The translations under genes were made by a program, and so were the position numbers. A DNA stretch of 64,000 bases from Burkholderiaceae bacterium (lineage in GTDB: Bacteria; Pseudomonadota; Gammaproteobacteria; Burkholderiales; Burkholderiaceae_E), in the NCBI GenBank assembly GCA_023954045.1, contig JAMLIR010000014.1, positions 59,315-123,314 on the forward strand, written 5' to 3'. Positions 30,967-41,174 of this stretch are shown piece after piece; position 1 is the stretch's first letter, and every line of letters begins with the position of its first letter. The notes below the pieces were generated by a model. It had not been told where the DNA came from, ran no database searches, and saw only the letters and a program-made list of their open reading frames with translations.

Positions 30967-31485
30967 ATGGCCGACCGCAAGAACCTGCGCGAATTCCAGG
31001 CGCGACTGTCCGAGCGGCTGCGCCAGGCCGCTTCGGGCTCGACCCAGGCCGCGCGCCTGGGCGTCCGGATCGGGGGCCGGCGGCTGCTCATCGAGCTCTC
31101 GGAGGCGGGAGAGATCGTCGCGGCCAACGGCGCGATCACGCCGGTGCCGCTCACGCACGACTGGTTCAAGGGCCTGGTGAACCTGCGCGGCTCGCTCTAC
31201 GGCGTCTCGGACCTCGCGCGTTTCGACGGCGGCGACTTCACGCCGGGGACCAAGGAGACGCGGCTGGTCGCGTTCGCCCCGCGGCTGAACCTGAACGGCG
31301 CGATCCTCGTCGATCGGATGCTGGGGCTTCAGAACGTGTCGGCGATGGCCGAAGACGAATCGACCGGCGCGTCCGGCCAGTCGTGGCTCGGCCGCGGCTG
31401 GGTGGACGAGCAGGGCAATCACTGGACCGAACTCAGCCTGGAACGACTGGCGGTCGACGAACGCTTCATTGCGGTAAGTCGCTGA
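30967..31485 (+). CDS. pilI: Chemotaxis coupling protein PilI (CheW domain)
   Basis: 172 residues with a CheW domain from about residue 35 onward (LGVRIGGRRLLIELSEAGEI, then WFKGLVNLRGSLYGVSDLARF). It should connect the receptor PilJ to the kinase ChpA. It lies between pilH and pilJ, as in Pseudomonas. Confidence 0.92.
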   Translation: MADRKNLREFQARLSERLRQAASGSTQAARLGVRIGGRRLLIELSEAGEIVAANGAITPVPLTHDWFKGLVNLRGSLYGVSDLARFDGGDFTPGTKETRLVAFAPRLNLNGAILVDRMLGLQNVSAMAEDESTGASGQSWLGRGWVDEQGNHWTELSLERLAVDERFIAVSR

Positions 31486-31506
31486 ACTGCCTGCGGAGAA
31501 CCAAAG

Positions 31507-33870
31507 ATGAAAGTGGCGATCAAGCTTCCCGCCTTCCTGCAGCCGCGCACCAACCGGCACGAGGATCTGGCGCCGGACACCGCGATCCTCGAGGACCTGC
31601 TGCCCGACGACGACTTCGGCGACTCGCGCCCGGTGGCGGCGCGCTCGGCCACGTCGCCGGCAGGCGCGCAGGCGGCGATGCGCGGCGATGCGCCGACCGC
31701 GCGTGCCGACTTCGCGCCGCAGGCGGCCCCGGCGTTCGTTTCGTCGCCCGATGGCCGGACTGTCGCGGCCGACGGCGCCGAGGCGGCCGCGCCGCGGAAG
31801 CGTTCGCGCGACCGCTTCCAGATCCCGGTGATCGGCGCGATGCCGTTTCGCAAGCAGCTCGAGGTCTGGCTGCCGCTGCTGTTCGTCGCGGTGCTGATCG
31901 CGTTCGTGTTCCTCTGGCTCGATTCGCGCCAGGCCGGCGACTCGGCGCGCTGGCTGCAGCAGGTCGGCGACGGCCTGACGCATTCGCAGCGCGTCGCCAA
32001 GGCGGCGCCGCAGGCGATCGCGGGCGACCCCGAGGCGTTCGTGCAGCTGCGCGACAGCCGTGACATCGTCAACCGCTCGATCACCCAGCTGGCCCAGGGT
32101 GGCGACGACGGGCACGGCGTGCCCAGCGAGATGCTGTCGGACATCCAGAAGCTGCAGCAGGCCTGGTCGGCGTCGAGCGACGCCGCGCAGGTGATCGGCT
32201 ACCAGAGCGCGCTGCTGCAGTCGCTCGGCGCGATGCGCCGCGAGGTGATCCGCGTCAACCCGAAGATGCTCGAGGCCGCGCAGGCGGTCGCCGCGAGCAA
32301 GCTGCAGGCGGGTGCCTCGATACGCGAGGTGGCGGCTGCGGGCGAACTGCTGATGCTCACCCAGCGCATTGCCAAGGACGTGAACGAGCTCGTGTTCTCG
32401 GGCATGGCCGACAACACGACCGAGGCAAGCCTGCGCCAGTCGGTGACCGGCTTCCGCGACCTGACCGACAGCCTGCTCTCGGGCAACGAGCGGATGCGCA
32501 TTCCGGCCGCTGCCGACCCCGACGCCAGGCGAGCGCTGGTCGAGCTGAAGAAGATGATGGGCGGAATCGACCCGGCGCTCGCCGGCATCCTGTCGAGCCT
32601 GCCGCGGCTGCAACAGGCCAAGCAGGCGGAGCGGCGGATCTTCGCCGACAGCGAGATGCTGCGCACCCAACTCGAAGGCGTGCGCTCGAAGCTGCAGGCG
32701 AACGAGGCGGGCCGGGCGTGGAACCTGGCGATCGCGGCGATGTTCGGGATGCTGGCGCTGGTCGCAGTCTACGGTCTGTTCCGCGCGTTCCTGTCCGACA
32801 GCGAGCACCGCGCCGAGGACGCCGAGCGCCAGCAGGCGATCGCGCAGCACCTCGAACAGGACGCGAAGCGCACCAACGACCAGAACCAGGCGGCCATCCT
32901 GCGGCTGATGAACGAGCTGCAGGAAGTGGCCGACGGCGACCTCACCGTGCAGGCGACGGTGTCCGAGGACATCACCGGCGCGATTGCCGACTCGGTGAAC
33001 TACACGGTCGAGGAGCTGCGCAACCTGGTCGCGCGGATCAACACGACCGCCGAGCTGGTCAACGAGGCGTCGTCGAAGGCGCAGATGACGGCGTCGAGCC
33101 TCCAGGCGGCGAGCGAGCAGCAATCGCGCGAGATCCGCGAGACCGGCGAGGCGGTCCTGCGGATGGCGCACCAGATCAACGACGTGTCGGCGCGCGCGGC
33201 CGAGTCGGTGAAGGTCGCGCGCCAGTCGCTGGGCGCCTCGGAAGAGGGCTCGCGCGCGGTGAACAACGCGATCAGCGGCATGAACGGCATCCGCGACCAG
33301 ATCCAGGACACCGCCAAGCGGATCAAGCGGCTGGGCGAATCCTCGCAGGAGATCGGCGAGATCGTCGAGCTGATCTCGGACATCACCGAGCAGACCAACG
33401 TGCTGGCGCTGAACGCGGCGATCCAGGCCGCCTCGGCGGGCGAGGCGGGCCGCGGCTTCACGATCGTCGCCGAGGAGGTGCAGCGGCTCGCCGAGCGTTC
33501 GGCCGAGGCGACCAAGCAGATCTCGGCGCTGATCCGCACGATCCAGACCGACACCGCCGACGCGGTCGCGGCCATGGAGCGGAGCACGCAGGGCGTGGTC
33601 GAGGGAACGCGGCTGTCCGACGAGGCCGGCCGCGCGCTGGGCGAGATCGGCCGCGTGTCGACGACGCTGGCCGAGCTGATCGACGACTTCTCGAGCACCA
33701 CGTCGCGCCAGGCGGCCTCGGCGGGAACCGTCGCGCAGTCGATCCAGCGCATCCTGCTCGTGACCGAGCAGACCAGCGAGGGCACGCTGCAGACCGCCGG
33801 CTCGATCCGCCAGCTCTCAGAGCTCGCGCACGAGTTGAAGAACTCGGTGTCGCGGTTCAAGGTCGCCTGA
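31507..33870 (+). CDS. pilJ: Methyl-accepting chemotaxis protein PilJ
   Basis: 787 residues. Two membrane helices (about 119-139 and 405-428) enclose a mainly helical periplasmic sensor region. A HAMP-like linker and a long signalling coiled coil follow, with the hairpin tip [20 protein letters not shown] near residue 640. An unusual extra cytoplasmic N-terminal segment of about 115 residues, rich in Ala, Pro and acidic residues, precedes the first helix; I recall Pseudomonas PilJ beginning with its membrane helix. PilJ feeds surface-contact signals to ChpA. No pilK methyltransferase or chpB methylesterase follows. Confidence 0.92.
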   Translation: MKVAIKLPAFLQPRTNRHEDLAPDTAILEDLLPDDDFGDSRPVAARSATSPAGAQAAMRGDAPTARADFAPQAAPAFVSSPDGRTVAADGAEAAAPRKRSRDRFQIPVIGAMPFRKQLEVWLPLLFVAVLIAFVFLWLDSRQAGDSARWLQQVGDGLTHSQRVAKAAPQAIAGDPEAFVQLRDSRDIVNRSITQLAQGGDDGHGVPSEMLSDIQKLQQAWSASSDAAQVIGYQSALLQSLGAMRREVIRVNPKMLEAAQAVAASKLQAGASIREVAAAGELLMLTQRIAKDVNELVFSGMADNTTEASLRQSVTGFRDLTDSLLSGNERMRIPAAADPDARRALVELKKMMGGIDPALAGILSSLPRLQQAKQAERRIFADSEMLRTQLEGVRSKLQANEAGRAWNLAIAAMFGMLALVAVYGLFRAFLSDSEHRAEDAERQQAIAQHLEQDAKRTNDQNQAAILRLMNELQEVADGDLTVQATVSEDITGAIADSVNYTVEELRNLVARINTTAELVNEASSKAQMTASSLQAASEQQSREIRETGEAVLRMAHQINDVSARAAESVKVARQSLGASEEGSRAVNNAISGMNGIRDQIQDTAKRIKRLGESSQEIGEIVELISDITEQTNVLALNAAIQAASAGEAGRGFTIVAEEVQRLAERSAEATKQISALIRTIQTDTADAVAAMERSTQGVVEGTRLSDEAGRALGEIGRVSTTLAELIDDFSSTTSRQAASAGTVAQSIQRILLVTEQTSEGTLQTAGSIRQLSELAHELKNSVSRFKVA

Positions 33871-33885
33871 CCGGTAGGCGAAGCG

Positions 33886-36800
33886 ATGAACGACGCCAAG
33901 CGCCAACCGCTCGACGAAGCGCCCGATCTCGCCACGCTCGCGTGGTGCCTGGGCGAGATCCGCGAATCGCTGGCCGCCAGCGAGGCGAAGCTGCGCGAGC
34001 AGCTCGAGCACGCCGACAGCGGCGGCGCGGAGGCGCAACCGGGCGACACGCAGGCGCTGCGCGCCGCGCGCGCCTCGCTGCACCAGGCGCACGGCGCACT
34101 GGCGGTCGTCGACCTGCCCGGCGTCTCGCTGCTCAGCGCCGAGGCCGAGACGGTTCTCGACCTGGTCGAGCGCGGGCAACTGCGGCTCTCGCGCGAGCTG
34201 GTCGAGCGCGTCGCGCGCAGCTTCGGGGCGATCGTCGAGTACCTCGACGAGCTGCTGATCGGCGAGCCCCAGCAGCCGCTCTACCTGTTTCCCTACTATC
34301 GCGACCTCCTCGAGGCGCGCGGCGCCGAGCGCGTGCACCCGGCCGACCTGTTCGTCGTGCCGGTCTCGGCGCAACTCGTGGTCGCCGGAGCGCAGGTGCG
34401 CGAGCTCGACCCCGCCGCGCTCGCGGCAGCGCGCGCGCAGTTCGAGCGCGGCCTGCTGCAGGTGCTGCGCAACCCGGTCGACGGCGCCGGGATCGCCGCG
34501 CTTCACGACGCGATCGACGCGGTCGGCGCTTCGCAGGTCGGCGCCCGGCACCCGACCTTCTGGAAGGTGGTGCTCGCCTGGTTCGAGGCCCTGCGCGACG
34601 GAACGATCGCGCTGGACGTGTACGGCAAGCGATTGCTCGCGCGGATGAACCTGCAGTTGCGCCGCTCGATCGTCGACGGCACGCCGGTCGCCGAGCGCCT
34701 GATGAAGGACGCGCTGTTCGCGCTGGCGCGCGCCGACGCGGCGGGCGAGTCCGCCTCGCCGCTGCTCGTCGAGGTGCGCCGGGCGTTCGGGCTCGAGCAC
34801 ACCGTGCCGGCCGACTTCGAGACGCCGCGCTTCGGACGGATCGACGCGCGCGCGGTCTCCGCGGCGCGCGAGGCGGTCGCGCGCGCGAAGCCGGCCTGGG
34901 AGAAGCTGGTGCGGGCAAGCCCGGCCGATCTCCCGGCGTTCGCCCAATCGATCGCGGCGCTGCGGACGGCCGTCGCCAACCTGCCGGGCGAGGGCTTGCA
35001 CGCGCTCGCCGAGGCGTTCGCCGAGACCAGCAGGGCGCTGGCGTTGCGCTCGGGCCCCGTCTCCGAGACGCTGGCACTGGAGGCTGCGTCGGCGCTGCTG
35101 TTCGCCGAACAGATCCTCGAGCGCGGGTTGAAGGGCCGCGAGGGGCTGGATGCGCGTGCCGGCGAGATGGCTGCGCGGCTGCTGCAGGCGGTCGCGGGCT
35201 CGCCGGTCGACGCCGAGCTGCCGCAGTGGCTGCGCGAGTTGAGCCACGCCGCGCAGGAACGGCTGACGATGGCCAGCTTCATTGCCGAGGCACAGGGCAG
35301 CCTGCGCTCTGCAGAGCAGGTGCTCGACTCCTACTTCCGCGATCCGGCGCAGCGCGACGAGTTGCCGCAGACGGTGCGCCAGCTCGGGCAGGTGGCCGGT
35401 GCGCTGCAGGTGCTGGGCCATCGCGACGCCGCTGCGGCGGCGGAAAGCGTGGCCGGGCGCGTGCGGGATTTCGCCGCGCAGGAGCTGGCGCCTTCGGCCG
35501 TCGACTGCGAGCTGGTCGCGTCGAGTCTCGGCGCGCTCGGTTTCTTCATCGACGGGCTGCAGCAGCCGGGGCGCAGCGGCACCCGCTTCGTGTTCGATGC
35601 CGACAGCGGACGCTTCAGTGCCGCGCTGAACGAACCCCGTCGTCCGCCGCCCGCGGTGGTGGTCGCGCTGGATGCGCGCACGGCGCGGACGCAGGCGGCT
35701 CCGTCGCCCGATACCGCCGAGTCGCTGCTGGCGGGGCACTCGCAACGCGCCGGGGAACTGATCGACTCGCTGCGGCAGGCGCCGGAAGATGCCACGCTGC
35801 GCAGCGAGCTGCGCCAGACGCTGGCGCAATTGCGCGACGACGCGCAGCTGGTCGACGACGGCGCGCTGAAGTCGAAGGCGAGCGAGGCGATCGCGCTGCT
35901 CGACGCCGGCGGCGCCGCTGCCGACGCGTCGCTGCAGGCGACGCTGGCCGGCATCGCAGGCGCCCAGTCCGAAGAGGCCGTCGCGCCCGGCGAACCCGAG
36001 CGCGACGAAGCCGAAATCGACAGCGAGCTGCTCGAGATCTTCCTCGGCGAGGCGCGCGAGGTGCTCGAGGCGATCGGCGAGGCCGCGGCCGATTCGCGCC
36101 GCGCCCCCGCCGACCAGGCGTTCCTCACGACGATCCGGCGCGGCTTTCACACCCTGAAGGGCTCGAGCCGGATGGTCGGCCTGGCGGACTTCGGCGACGC
36201 GGGCTGGGCGATGGAACAGGTGCTGAACCTGTGGCTCGCCGAAGAGCGCGCCGGAACGCCGGCCCTCTACGAGCTGATCGGCCTCGCGTGCCGGCGCTTC
36301 GAGGGATGGGTCGGCTTGCTCGAGGCGGGAGCGTCGTTCCGGCTCGACCCGCAGCCGATGATCGACGCCGCCACCGCGCTGCGCGAGGGGCGGCCGCACG
36401 CTGCGGCGTTCGGGGCGCTGTCGACGCAGGTCGATGGAGTCGCCGAGGCGCCGTCGACGCTGCCGCAGCCGTCGATCGATTCGGAGGCGACGTCGGCATC
36501 GCCGGAGTTCGCCGAAGCGCCGGAGGGCGCCCCGGCGGATGCCGCCGCGCACGAGGCCACGCCCGAGGCAATGCCCGAGCTGATGCCCGAGCTGATGCCC
36601 GAGCCGATGTCCGAGCCGATGTCCGAGCCGATGCTCGAGGCAATGCATGAGCCGATGCTCGAGGCAATGCATGAGCCGACGCACGAGGCGGTGCACGAGG
36701 CGGCCGACGGCGAGCGCCTCGAGGCTGTACCGGTGCCGGAGGCTGCCTTCGACGACGACCTGGAGATCGTGCCGCAGGGGGAGGCGGACGACGAAGTGCG

Positions 36801-39663
36801 GGTTGGCGATCGCACGATCAGCCGGCCCCTGTACGACATCTTCCTCTCCGAAGCCGACGACCTGATCGCGACGTTGGGCGCCGACACGGCCTCGTGGGCC
36901 GACGAGCCCGCGCGCGGCGCGACCGAGGCCGCCCAGCGCGCGATGCACTCGCTGAAGGGCAGCGCCGCGCTGGTCGAGTTGCAAGGCGTGCAGGCGATGG
37001 CCGAGCAGCTCGAGAGCTTCCTGCTGCGCCAGCGCGCATCGGGCCGCGCGATGACCGCCGAAGACCTGGCCGACTACGCGCGCACGATCGAGCGCATGCA
37101 GGCGATGCTGCACCGCTTCGCCGCGGGCAGCGAGCCGGGCGACGAGTCGGAGGCTTTCGCTCTGGCGCACGCGCTGGCGGCCCGGTGGGACCCGCGCAAC
37201 GAGCCGCAGCGCCAGCCAGAGCCCGCCGCCGTCGAGTCGGCAGCGGGGGGCGAGCTCGACGAGGAACTGCTGCCGATCTTCGTCGAGGAAGCCACCGACT
37301 ACCTGCCGCAGATCGGCGAGAACCTGCGCCGCTGGCGAGCCGCGCCCGCGGACCGTTCGCTGCAACAGTTGCTGATGCGCCACCTGCACACGGTCAAGGG
37401 CAGCGCGCGCATGGCCGGCGCGATGGCGCTCGGCCAGCTGGTGCACGAGATGGAGACGCGGATCGAGGCGGCCAGCGTGCTCACGGTCGTGCCGGTCGCG
37501 CTGATCGACGAGCTGATCGCCGACTACGACGGCGCGGTGGCGATGTTCGAGTCCATTCGCGATCCGGCCGCGCGCGCGACCGGCGCACGCGAGGCGGCGG
37601 CTGCGCCCGCCCCGGCATCGGCGCCGCAGCCGGCTGCAGAGACGCCGGCCGCGCAGGTTTCCGCCGCGGACGCCGCCGCGACCGGGCCCGCCGCGACGAG
37701 CGAAGCGGGCGTCCCGGGCGCCTCGGCGACCGAGCCGCGCCCTGCCGCGATCGCGCCGTCCGGGCCGGCGATCCCCGGCGCCTCGGTCGCCGCTCGCGCG
37801 GCTGCCGCCGCCGCGGTGGCGCCGGCGCTGGCCGCGGCATCGCTGGTCCGGGTGCGCTCGGACCTCCTCGAGCGTGTCGTCAACGAGTCCGGCGAAGTGT
37901 CGATCGCGCGCTCGCGGCTCGACAACGAGTTGGGCCAGCTTCGACAGTCGCTGCAGGACCTGACCGAGAACGTCGGGCGGCTGCGCTCGCAGCTGCGCGA
38001 GATCGAGATCCAGGCCGAGTCGCAGATCCAGGCGCGCATCGCGCTGCAGCGCGAGACGAGCGCCGACTTCGACCCGCTCGAGTTCGACCGCTACACCCGC
38101 TTCCAGGAACTCACGCGGATGCTGGCCGAATCGGTCAACGACGTGGCGACGGTCCAGCAGAACGCGATGCGCAGCCTGGATGCGGCTTCGCAGGACATGG
38201 TGCGCCAGTCGCAGGTGCTCAGGGAGCTGCAGCAGAACCTGATGCGCATGCGCATGGTCCAGTTCGGCTCGATCGGCGACCGCCTGTACCGGGTCGTCCG
38301 CCAGGCCGCCAAGGAGCTCGGCAAGCGCGTGGCGCTGGACATCCGCGGGGCCTCGGTCGAGATCGACCGCGGCGTGCTCGAACGGATGGCGGGCCCGGTC
38401 GAGCACCTGCTGCGCAACGCGGTGGCCCACGGCATCGAGCCGCCCGAGCAGCGCGCGGCCGCGGGCAAGCCCGAGACCGGAGAGATCAGCGTCGAGGTGC
38501 GCCAGGAGGGCAACGAGGTCGTTCTCGCGTTCGCCGACGACGGCGCGGGGCTCGACTACGCGAAGATCCTCGCGCGCGCCCGCGACCTCGGGGTGGTCGA
38601 GGCGGCTGCGCAGCCGGCCGAGCGCGAGCTGGCCGAAATGATCTTCATGCCCGGCTTCTCGACCGCGGCCGAGGTCACCGAAATCGCCGGCCGCGGCGTC
38701 GGTACCGACGTCGTGCGCGCCGAGGTGCTGTCGCTCGGCGGGCGCGTCGACGTCGAGTCGTCGCGCGGGGCGGGGACGCGCTTCACGGTCCATCTGCCGC
38801 TCACGCTGGCGATCGCGCAGGTCGTGCTCGTCGGGGTCGGTGCGTCGCAGTACGCGATTCCCTCGTCGAGCGTCGAGCAGGTGCTGCAGCTCAAGCCGCG
38901 GGCGCTGGCGGCGGCCTACGGCGACGGCTCGATCGAGTGGCAGGGCGCGCGCGTGCCGATGCACTACCTGGGGGCGCTGGTGGGCGCGGGCGACGCCCGG
39001 CCGATCGCCCAGCACCTGTCGCCGGTGGTGATCGTGCGCTCGGGGAACCTGCGGCTGGCGGTCCACGTCGACACGGTGAGCCGAAACCAGGAGGTGGTGG
39101 TCAAGAACGTCGGCGCCCAGGTCGCGCGCGTGCCGGGCGTCGGCGGAGCCACGGTGCTCGGCAACGGCGACATCGTGCTGATCCTGAACCCGGCGCGGCT
39201 GGCGCAGGCGGTGCTCGGCGACCTGTGGCTCGAGCGTCCGGCGCCGGGCACCCAGCGCGCGCCACTGGCCGAAGTGCCGCCGGCCGTGATGGTGGTCGAC
39301 GACTCGCTCACGGTGCGCAAGGCCACGCAGCGCCTGCTGGCCCGCGAAGGCTACGACGTCATGCTGGCCAAGGACGGCGTCGACGCGCTGCGCCAGTTGC
39401 AGGACCGCCTGCCCGACGTGATGCTGGTCGACATCGAGATGCCGCGGATGGATGGCTTCGACCTGACGCGCCACGTGCGCGGCGACGAGCGGCTTCGCGA
39501 GCTGCCGATCGTGATGATCACCTCGCGCACCGCCGACAAGCACCGGAACTACGCGATGTCGCTGGGCGTGAACGCCTACCTGGGCAAGCCGTATCGCGAC
39601 GACGAGCTGCTCGGCCAGGTCGCGACGTTCACGTCGTCGCGGCGCCTCCGGGCGGGCGCCTGA
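33886..39663 (+). CDS. chpA: Hybrid chemosensory kinase ChpA/PilL
   Basis: 1,925 residues. Three clear histidine-phosphotransfer sites are seen: FHTLKGSSRM (near 755), MHSLKGSAAL (near 1020) and LHTVKGSARM (near 1168); more diverged Hpt-like helices fill the first 700 residues. A dimerisation and kinase domain follows, with the N box LLRNAVAHGIEPPEQ near 1507. Then come a CheW-like domain and a C-terminal receiver (about 1800-1915) with phosphoacceptor Asp in VMLVDIEMPRMDG. It should phosphorylate PilG and PilH. An acidic tandem repeat separates the first two Hpt domains. The 3' end overlaps the convergent photolyase gene by 35 bases. Confidence 0.94.
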   Translation: MNDAKRQPLDEAPDLATLAWCLGEIRESLAASEAKLREQLEHADSGGAEAQPGDTQALRAARASLHQAHGALAVVDLPGVSLLSAEAETVLDLVERGQLRLSRELVERVARSFGAIVEYLDELLIGEPQQPLYLFPYYRDLLEARGAERVHPADLFVVPVSAQLVVAGAQVRELDPAALAAARAQFERGLLQVLRNPVDGAGIAALHDAIDAVGASQVGARHPTFWKVVLAWFEALRDGTIALDVYGKRLLARMNLQLRRSIVDGTPVAERLMKDALFALARADAAGESASPLLVEVRRAFGLEHTVPADFETPRFGRIDARAVSAAREAVARAKPAWEKLVRASPADLPAFAQSIAALRTAVANLPGEGLHALAEAFAETSRALALRSGPVSETLALEAASALLFAEQILERGLKGREGLDARAGEMAARLLQAVAGSPVDAELPQWLRELSHAAQERLTMASFIAEAQGSLRSAEQVLDSYFRDPAQRDELPQTVRQLGQVAGALQVLGHRDAAAAAESVAGRVRDFAAQELAPSAVDCELVASSLGALGFFIDGLQQPGRSGTRFVFDADSGRFSAALNEPRRPPPAVVVALDARTARTQAAPSPDTAESLLAGHSQRAGELIDSLRQAPEDATLRSELRQTLAQLRDDAQLVDDGALKSKASEAIALLDAGGAAADASLQATLAGIAGAQSEEAVAPGEPERDEAEIDSELLEIFLGEAREVLEAIGEAAADSRRAPADQAFLTTIRRGFHTLKGSSRMVGLADFGDAGWAMEQVLNLWLAEERAGTPALYELIGLACRRFEGWVGLLEAGASFRLDPQPMIDAATALREGRPHAAAFGALSTQVDGVAEAPSTLPQPSIDSEATSASPEFAEAPEGAPADAAAHEATPEAMPELMPELMPEPMSEPMSEPMLEAMHEPMLEAMHEPTHEAVHEAADGERLEAVPVPEAAFDDDLEIVPQGEADDEVRVGDRTISRPLYDIFLSEADDLIATLGADTASWADEPARGATEAAQRAMHSLKGSAALVELQGVQAMAEQLESFLLRQRASGRAMTAEDLADYARTIERMQAMLHRFAAGSEPGDESEAFALAHALAARWDPRNEPQRQPEPAAVESAAGGELDEELLPIFVEEATDYLPQIGENLRRWRAAPADRSLQQLLMRHLHTVKGSARMAGAMALGQLVHEMETRIEAASVLTVVPVALIDELIADYDGAVAMFESIRDPAARATGAREAAAAPAPASAPQPAAETPAAQVSAADAAATGPAATSEAGVPGASATEPRPAAIAPSGPAIPGASVAARAAAAAAVAPALAAASLVRVRSDLLERVVNESGEVSIARSRLDNELGQLRQSLQDLTENVGRLRSQLREIEIQAESQIQARIALQRETSADFDPLEFDRYTRFQELTRMLAESVNDVATVQQNAMRSLDAASQDMVRQSQVLRELQQNLMRMRMVQFGSIGDRLYRVVRQAAKELGKRVALDIRGASVEIDRGVLERMAGPVEHLLRNAVAHGIEPPEQRAAAGKPETGEISVEVRQEGNEVVLAFADDGAGLDYAKILARARDLGVVEAAAQPAERELAEMIFMPGFSTAAEVTEIAGRGVGTDVVRAEVLSLGGRVDVESSRGAGTRFTVHLPLTLAIAQVVLVGVGASQYAIPSSSVEQVLQLKPRALAAAYGDGSIEWQGARVPMHYLGALVGAGDARPIAQHLSPVVIVRSGNLRLAVHVDTVSRNQEVVVKNVGAQVARVPGVGGATVLGNGDIVLILNPARLAQAVLGDLWLERPAPGTQRAPLAEVPPAVMVVDDSLTVRKATQRLLAREGYDVMLAKDGVDALRQLQDRLPDVMLVDIEMPRMDGFDLTRHVRGDERLRELPIVMITSRTADKHRNYAMSLGVNAYLGKPYRDDELLGQVATFTSSRRLRAGA
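36559..36702 (+). repeat. Twelve 12-base tandem repeats within chpA
   Basis: Twelve consecutive units of 12 bases, each coding four residues of the form Met/Thr/Val-x-Glu-x (MPEL, MPEP, MSEP, MLEA, MHEP and similar). They form an acidic flexible linker between the first and second Hpt domains of ChpA. In-frame repeat-number change would alter linker length without breaking the gene. Confidence 0.85.
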
Positions 39664-41104
39664 CCACCGCGTAGCGCGCGAGCGTCGCCTTGCGCGCCGC
39701 GTCGTGGTCGACGACCGGCAGCGGGTAGTCGACGCCCAGCGTCACGCCGGCCTTCGACAGCGTCTCCGGCGCCGCCGCCCACGGCGCGTGCACGTCGCGA
39801 TCGGGCAGTGCCGCGAGCGCCGGCAGGTAGCGCCGGATGAAGCGGCCCTGGGGATCGAACTTGCGCGACTGCGCCACCGGATTGAAGATCCGGAAGTACG
39901 GTTGCGCGTCGCAGCCGCTCGAGGCGGCCCACTGCCAGCCGCCGTTGTTCGCCGACAGGTCGAAATCGATCAGCTTGCGCGCGAAGTGGCGCTCGCCGAG
40001 CCGCCAGTCGATGCCCAGGTCCTTGACCAGGAACGACGCGGCCACCATCCGCAGGCGGTTGTGCATGTAGCCGCTGCGCTCGAGCTGCAGCATCGCGGCG
40101 TCCACCAGCGGGTAGCCGGTGCGTCCCTCGCACCACGCGCGGTACAGCGCTTCGTCATCGACCCACCGGATGCGGTCGTACTCGGGGCGGAACGCCTGGT
40201 CGACGACCTGCGGGTGGTGATGCAGGATCTGGAAGTAGAAGTCGCGCCAGATCAGCTCGGAGAGCCAGCTCGCGGCGCCGGCTGCGTTCGCCGCGTCGGC
40301 CAGCCGGGTCTGCCAGGCGAAGCGGACGAGCTCGCGGATCGAGATCGTGCCGAAGCGCAGGTGCACCGACAGGTACGACGGGCCGCGCACTCCCGGATAG
40401 TCGCGTGCTTCGTGGTAGCGGCCGATCCGCTTCGCGAAGTCTTCGAATGCCGCGCGCGCGCCGCTCGCGCCGGGGACGACACCGAGCTCGCGCAGCCCGG
40501 TCGGCTCGAAGCCGATCCCGGCCAGCGTCGGCACGGCCGGCACTCCGGCACCGTCGGAGAGCCTTCCTTCGAGCTGCACGACGTGCGGCGCGAGGTCGCT
40601 CGCGTCGAGCCGTCCGAGCCAGGAGTTCCGGTAGGGCGTGAAGACCGAATACGGCCGACCCTGGCCGGTCAGCAGTTCGTCGCGCTCGAAGATCGCCTGG
40701 TCCTTGAAGGTCAGCAGCCGACGCTGCGCCGCCGCGAGCGCCCGGCCCACCGCCGAGTCGCGGTCGCGCGCGGCCGGCTCGTAGTCGTGGTTCGCGAACA
40801 CCGCCTGCACGCCGAGCTCGTCGGCCAATGCCGGGATCGCCTCGCGCGCATGCGCGTGCCGCACCTGGAGCGCGCCGCCGGCGCGGCGCAGCAACGCATC
40901 GAGCTCGAGCACGCTGCCGTGGATGAAGTCGACGCGTCGGTCGCGGCGATCCGGCAACGCGTCGAGGATCTCGCGGTCGAAGACGAACGCGCAGTGCACG
41001 CGCCGCGCGCGCCGCGTCGCCTGCATCAGGGCTGCGTGGTCCTCGGCGCGCAGGTCGCGCCGGAACCAGACCAGCACGGAATCGAACTCGGGCGCGGCAG
41101 GCAT
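39629..41104 (-). CDS. phrB: Deoxyribodipyrimidine photo-lyase
   Basis: 491 residues. N-terminal antenna-binding domain begins VLVWFRRDLRAEDHAAL; the C-terminal FAD domain shows SELIWRDFYFQILHHHP, GYPLVDAAMLQLERSGYMHNR and DFDLSANNGGWQWAASSG, typical of class I CPD photolyase. It uses light to split pyrimidine dimers. Position after the chpA operon on the opposite strand is common in Burkholderiales. The 3' end overlaps chpA by 35 bases. Confidence 0.95.
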   Translation of the reverse strand: MPAAPEFDSVLVWFRRDLRAEDHAALMQATRRARRVHCAFVFDREILDALPDRRDRRVDFIHGSVLELDALLRRAGGALQVRHAHAREAIPALADELGVQAVFANHDYEPAARDRDSAVGRALAAAQRRLLTFKDQAIFERDELLTGQGRPYSVFTPYRNSWLGRLDASDLAPHVVQLEGRLSDGAGVPAVPTLAGIGFEPTGLRELGVVPGASGARAAFEDFAKRIGRYHEARDYPGVRGPSYLSVHLRFGTISIRELVRFAWQTRLADAANAAGAASWLSELIWRDFYFQILHHHPQVVDQAFRPEYDRIRWVDDEALYRAWCEGRTGYPLVDAAMLQLERSGYMHNRLRMVAASFLVKDLGIDWRLGERHFARKLIDFDLSANNGGWQWAASSGCDAQPYFRIFNPVAQSRKFDPQGRFIRRYLPALAALPDRDVHAPWAAAPETLSKAGVTLGVDYPLPVVDHDAARKATLARYAVVRRPPGGAATT

Positions 41105-41138
41105 CGGCTGCGGGATCGGTTGCGGGGCGGATCGCGGA

Positions 41139-41167
41139 TTGTGCCGCCGCAGGCGCGCCCTTACAAT
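41139..41167 (+). promoter_or_regulatory. Promoter of the yqgE-ruvX-pyrRBC' operon
   Basis: TTGTGC (41139-41144) and TACAAT (41162-41167) with a 17-base spacer. The -10 ends seven bases before the yqgE ATG, so the message should be leaderless or nearly so. This is the best hexamer pair among the near-start -10 elements in the window. Confidence 0.7.
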
Positions 41168-41174
41168 CGGACTC

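Noticed and set aside
33817-39543. A 1,908-codon open frame on the minus strand opposite chpA
   Set aside because: It mirrors chpA codon by codon; high GC at third positions keeps the complementary frame free of stops. It has no domain resemblance, while chpA shows Hpt, kinase, CheW and receiver motifs.
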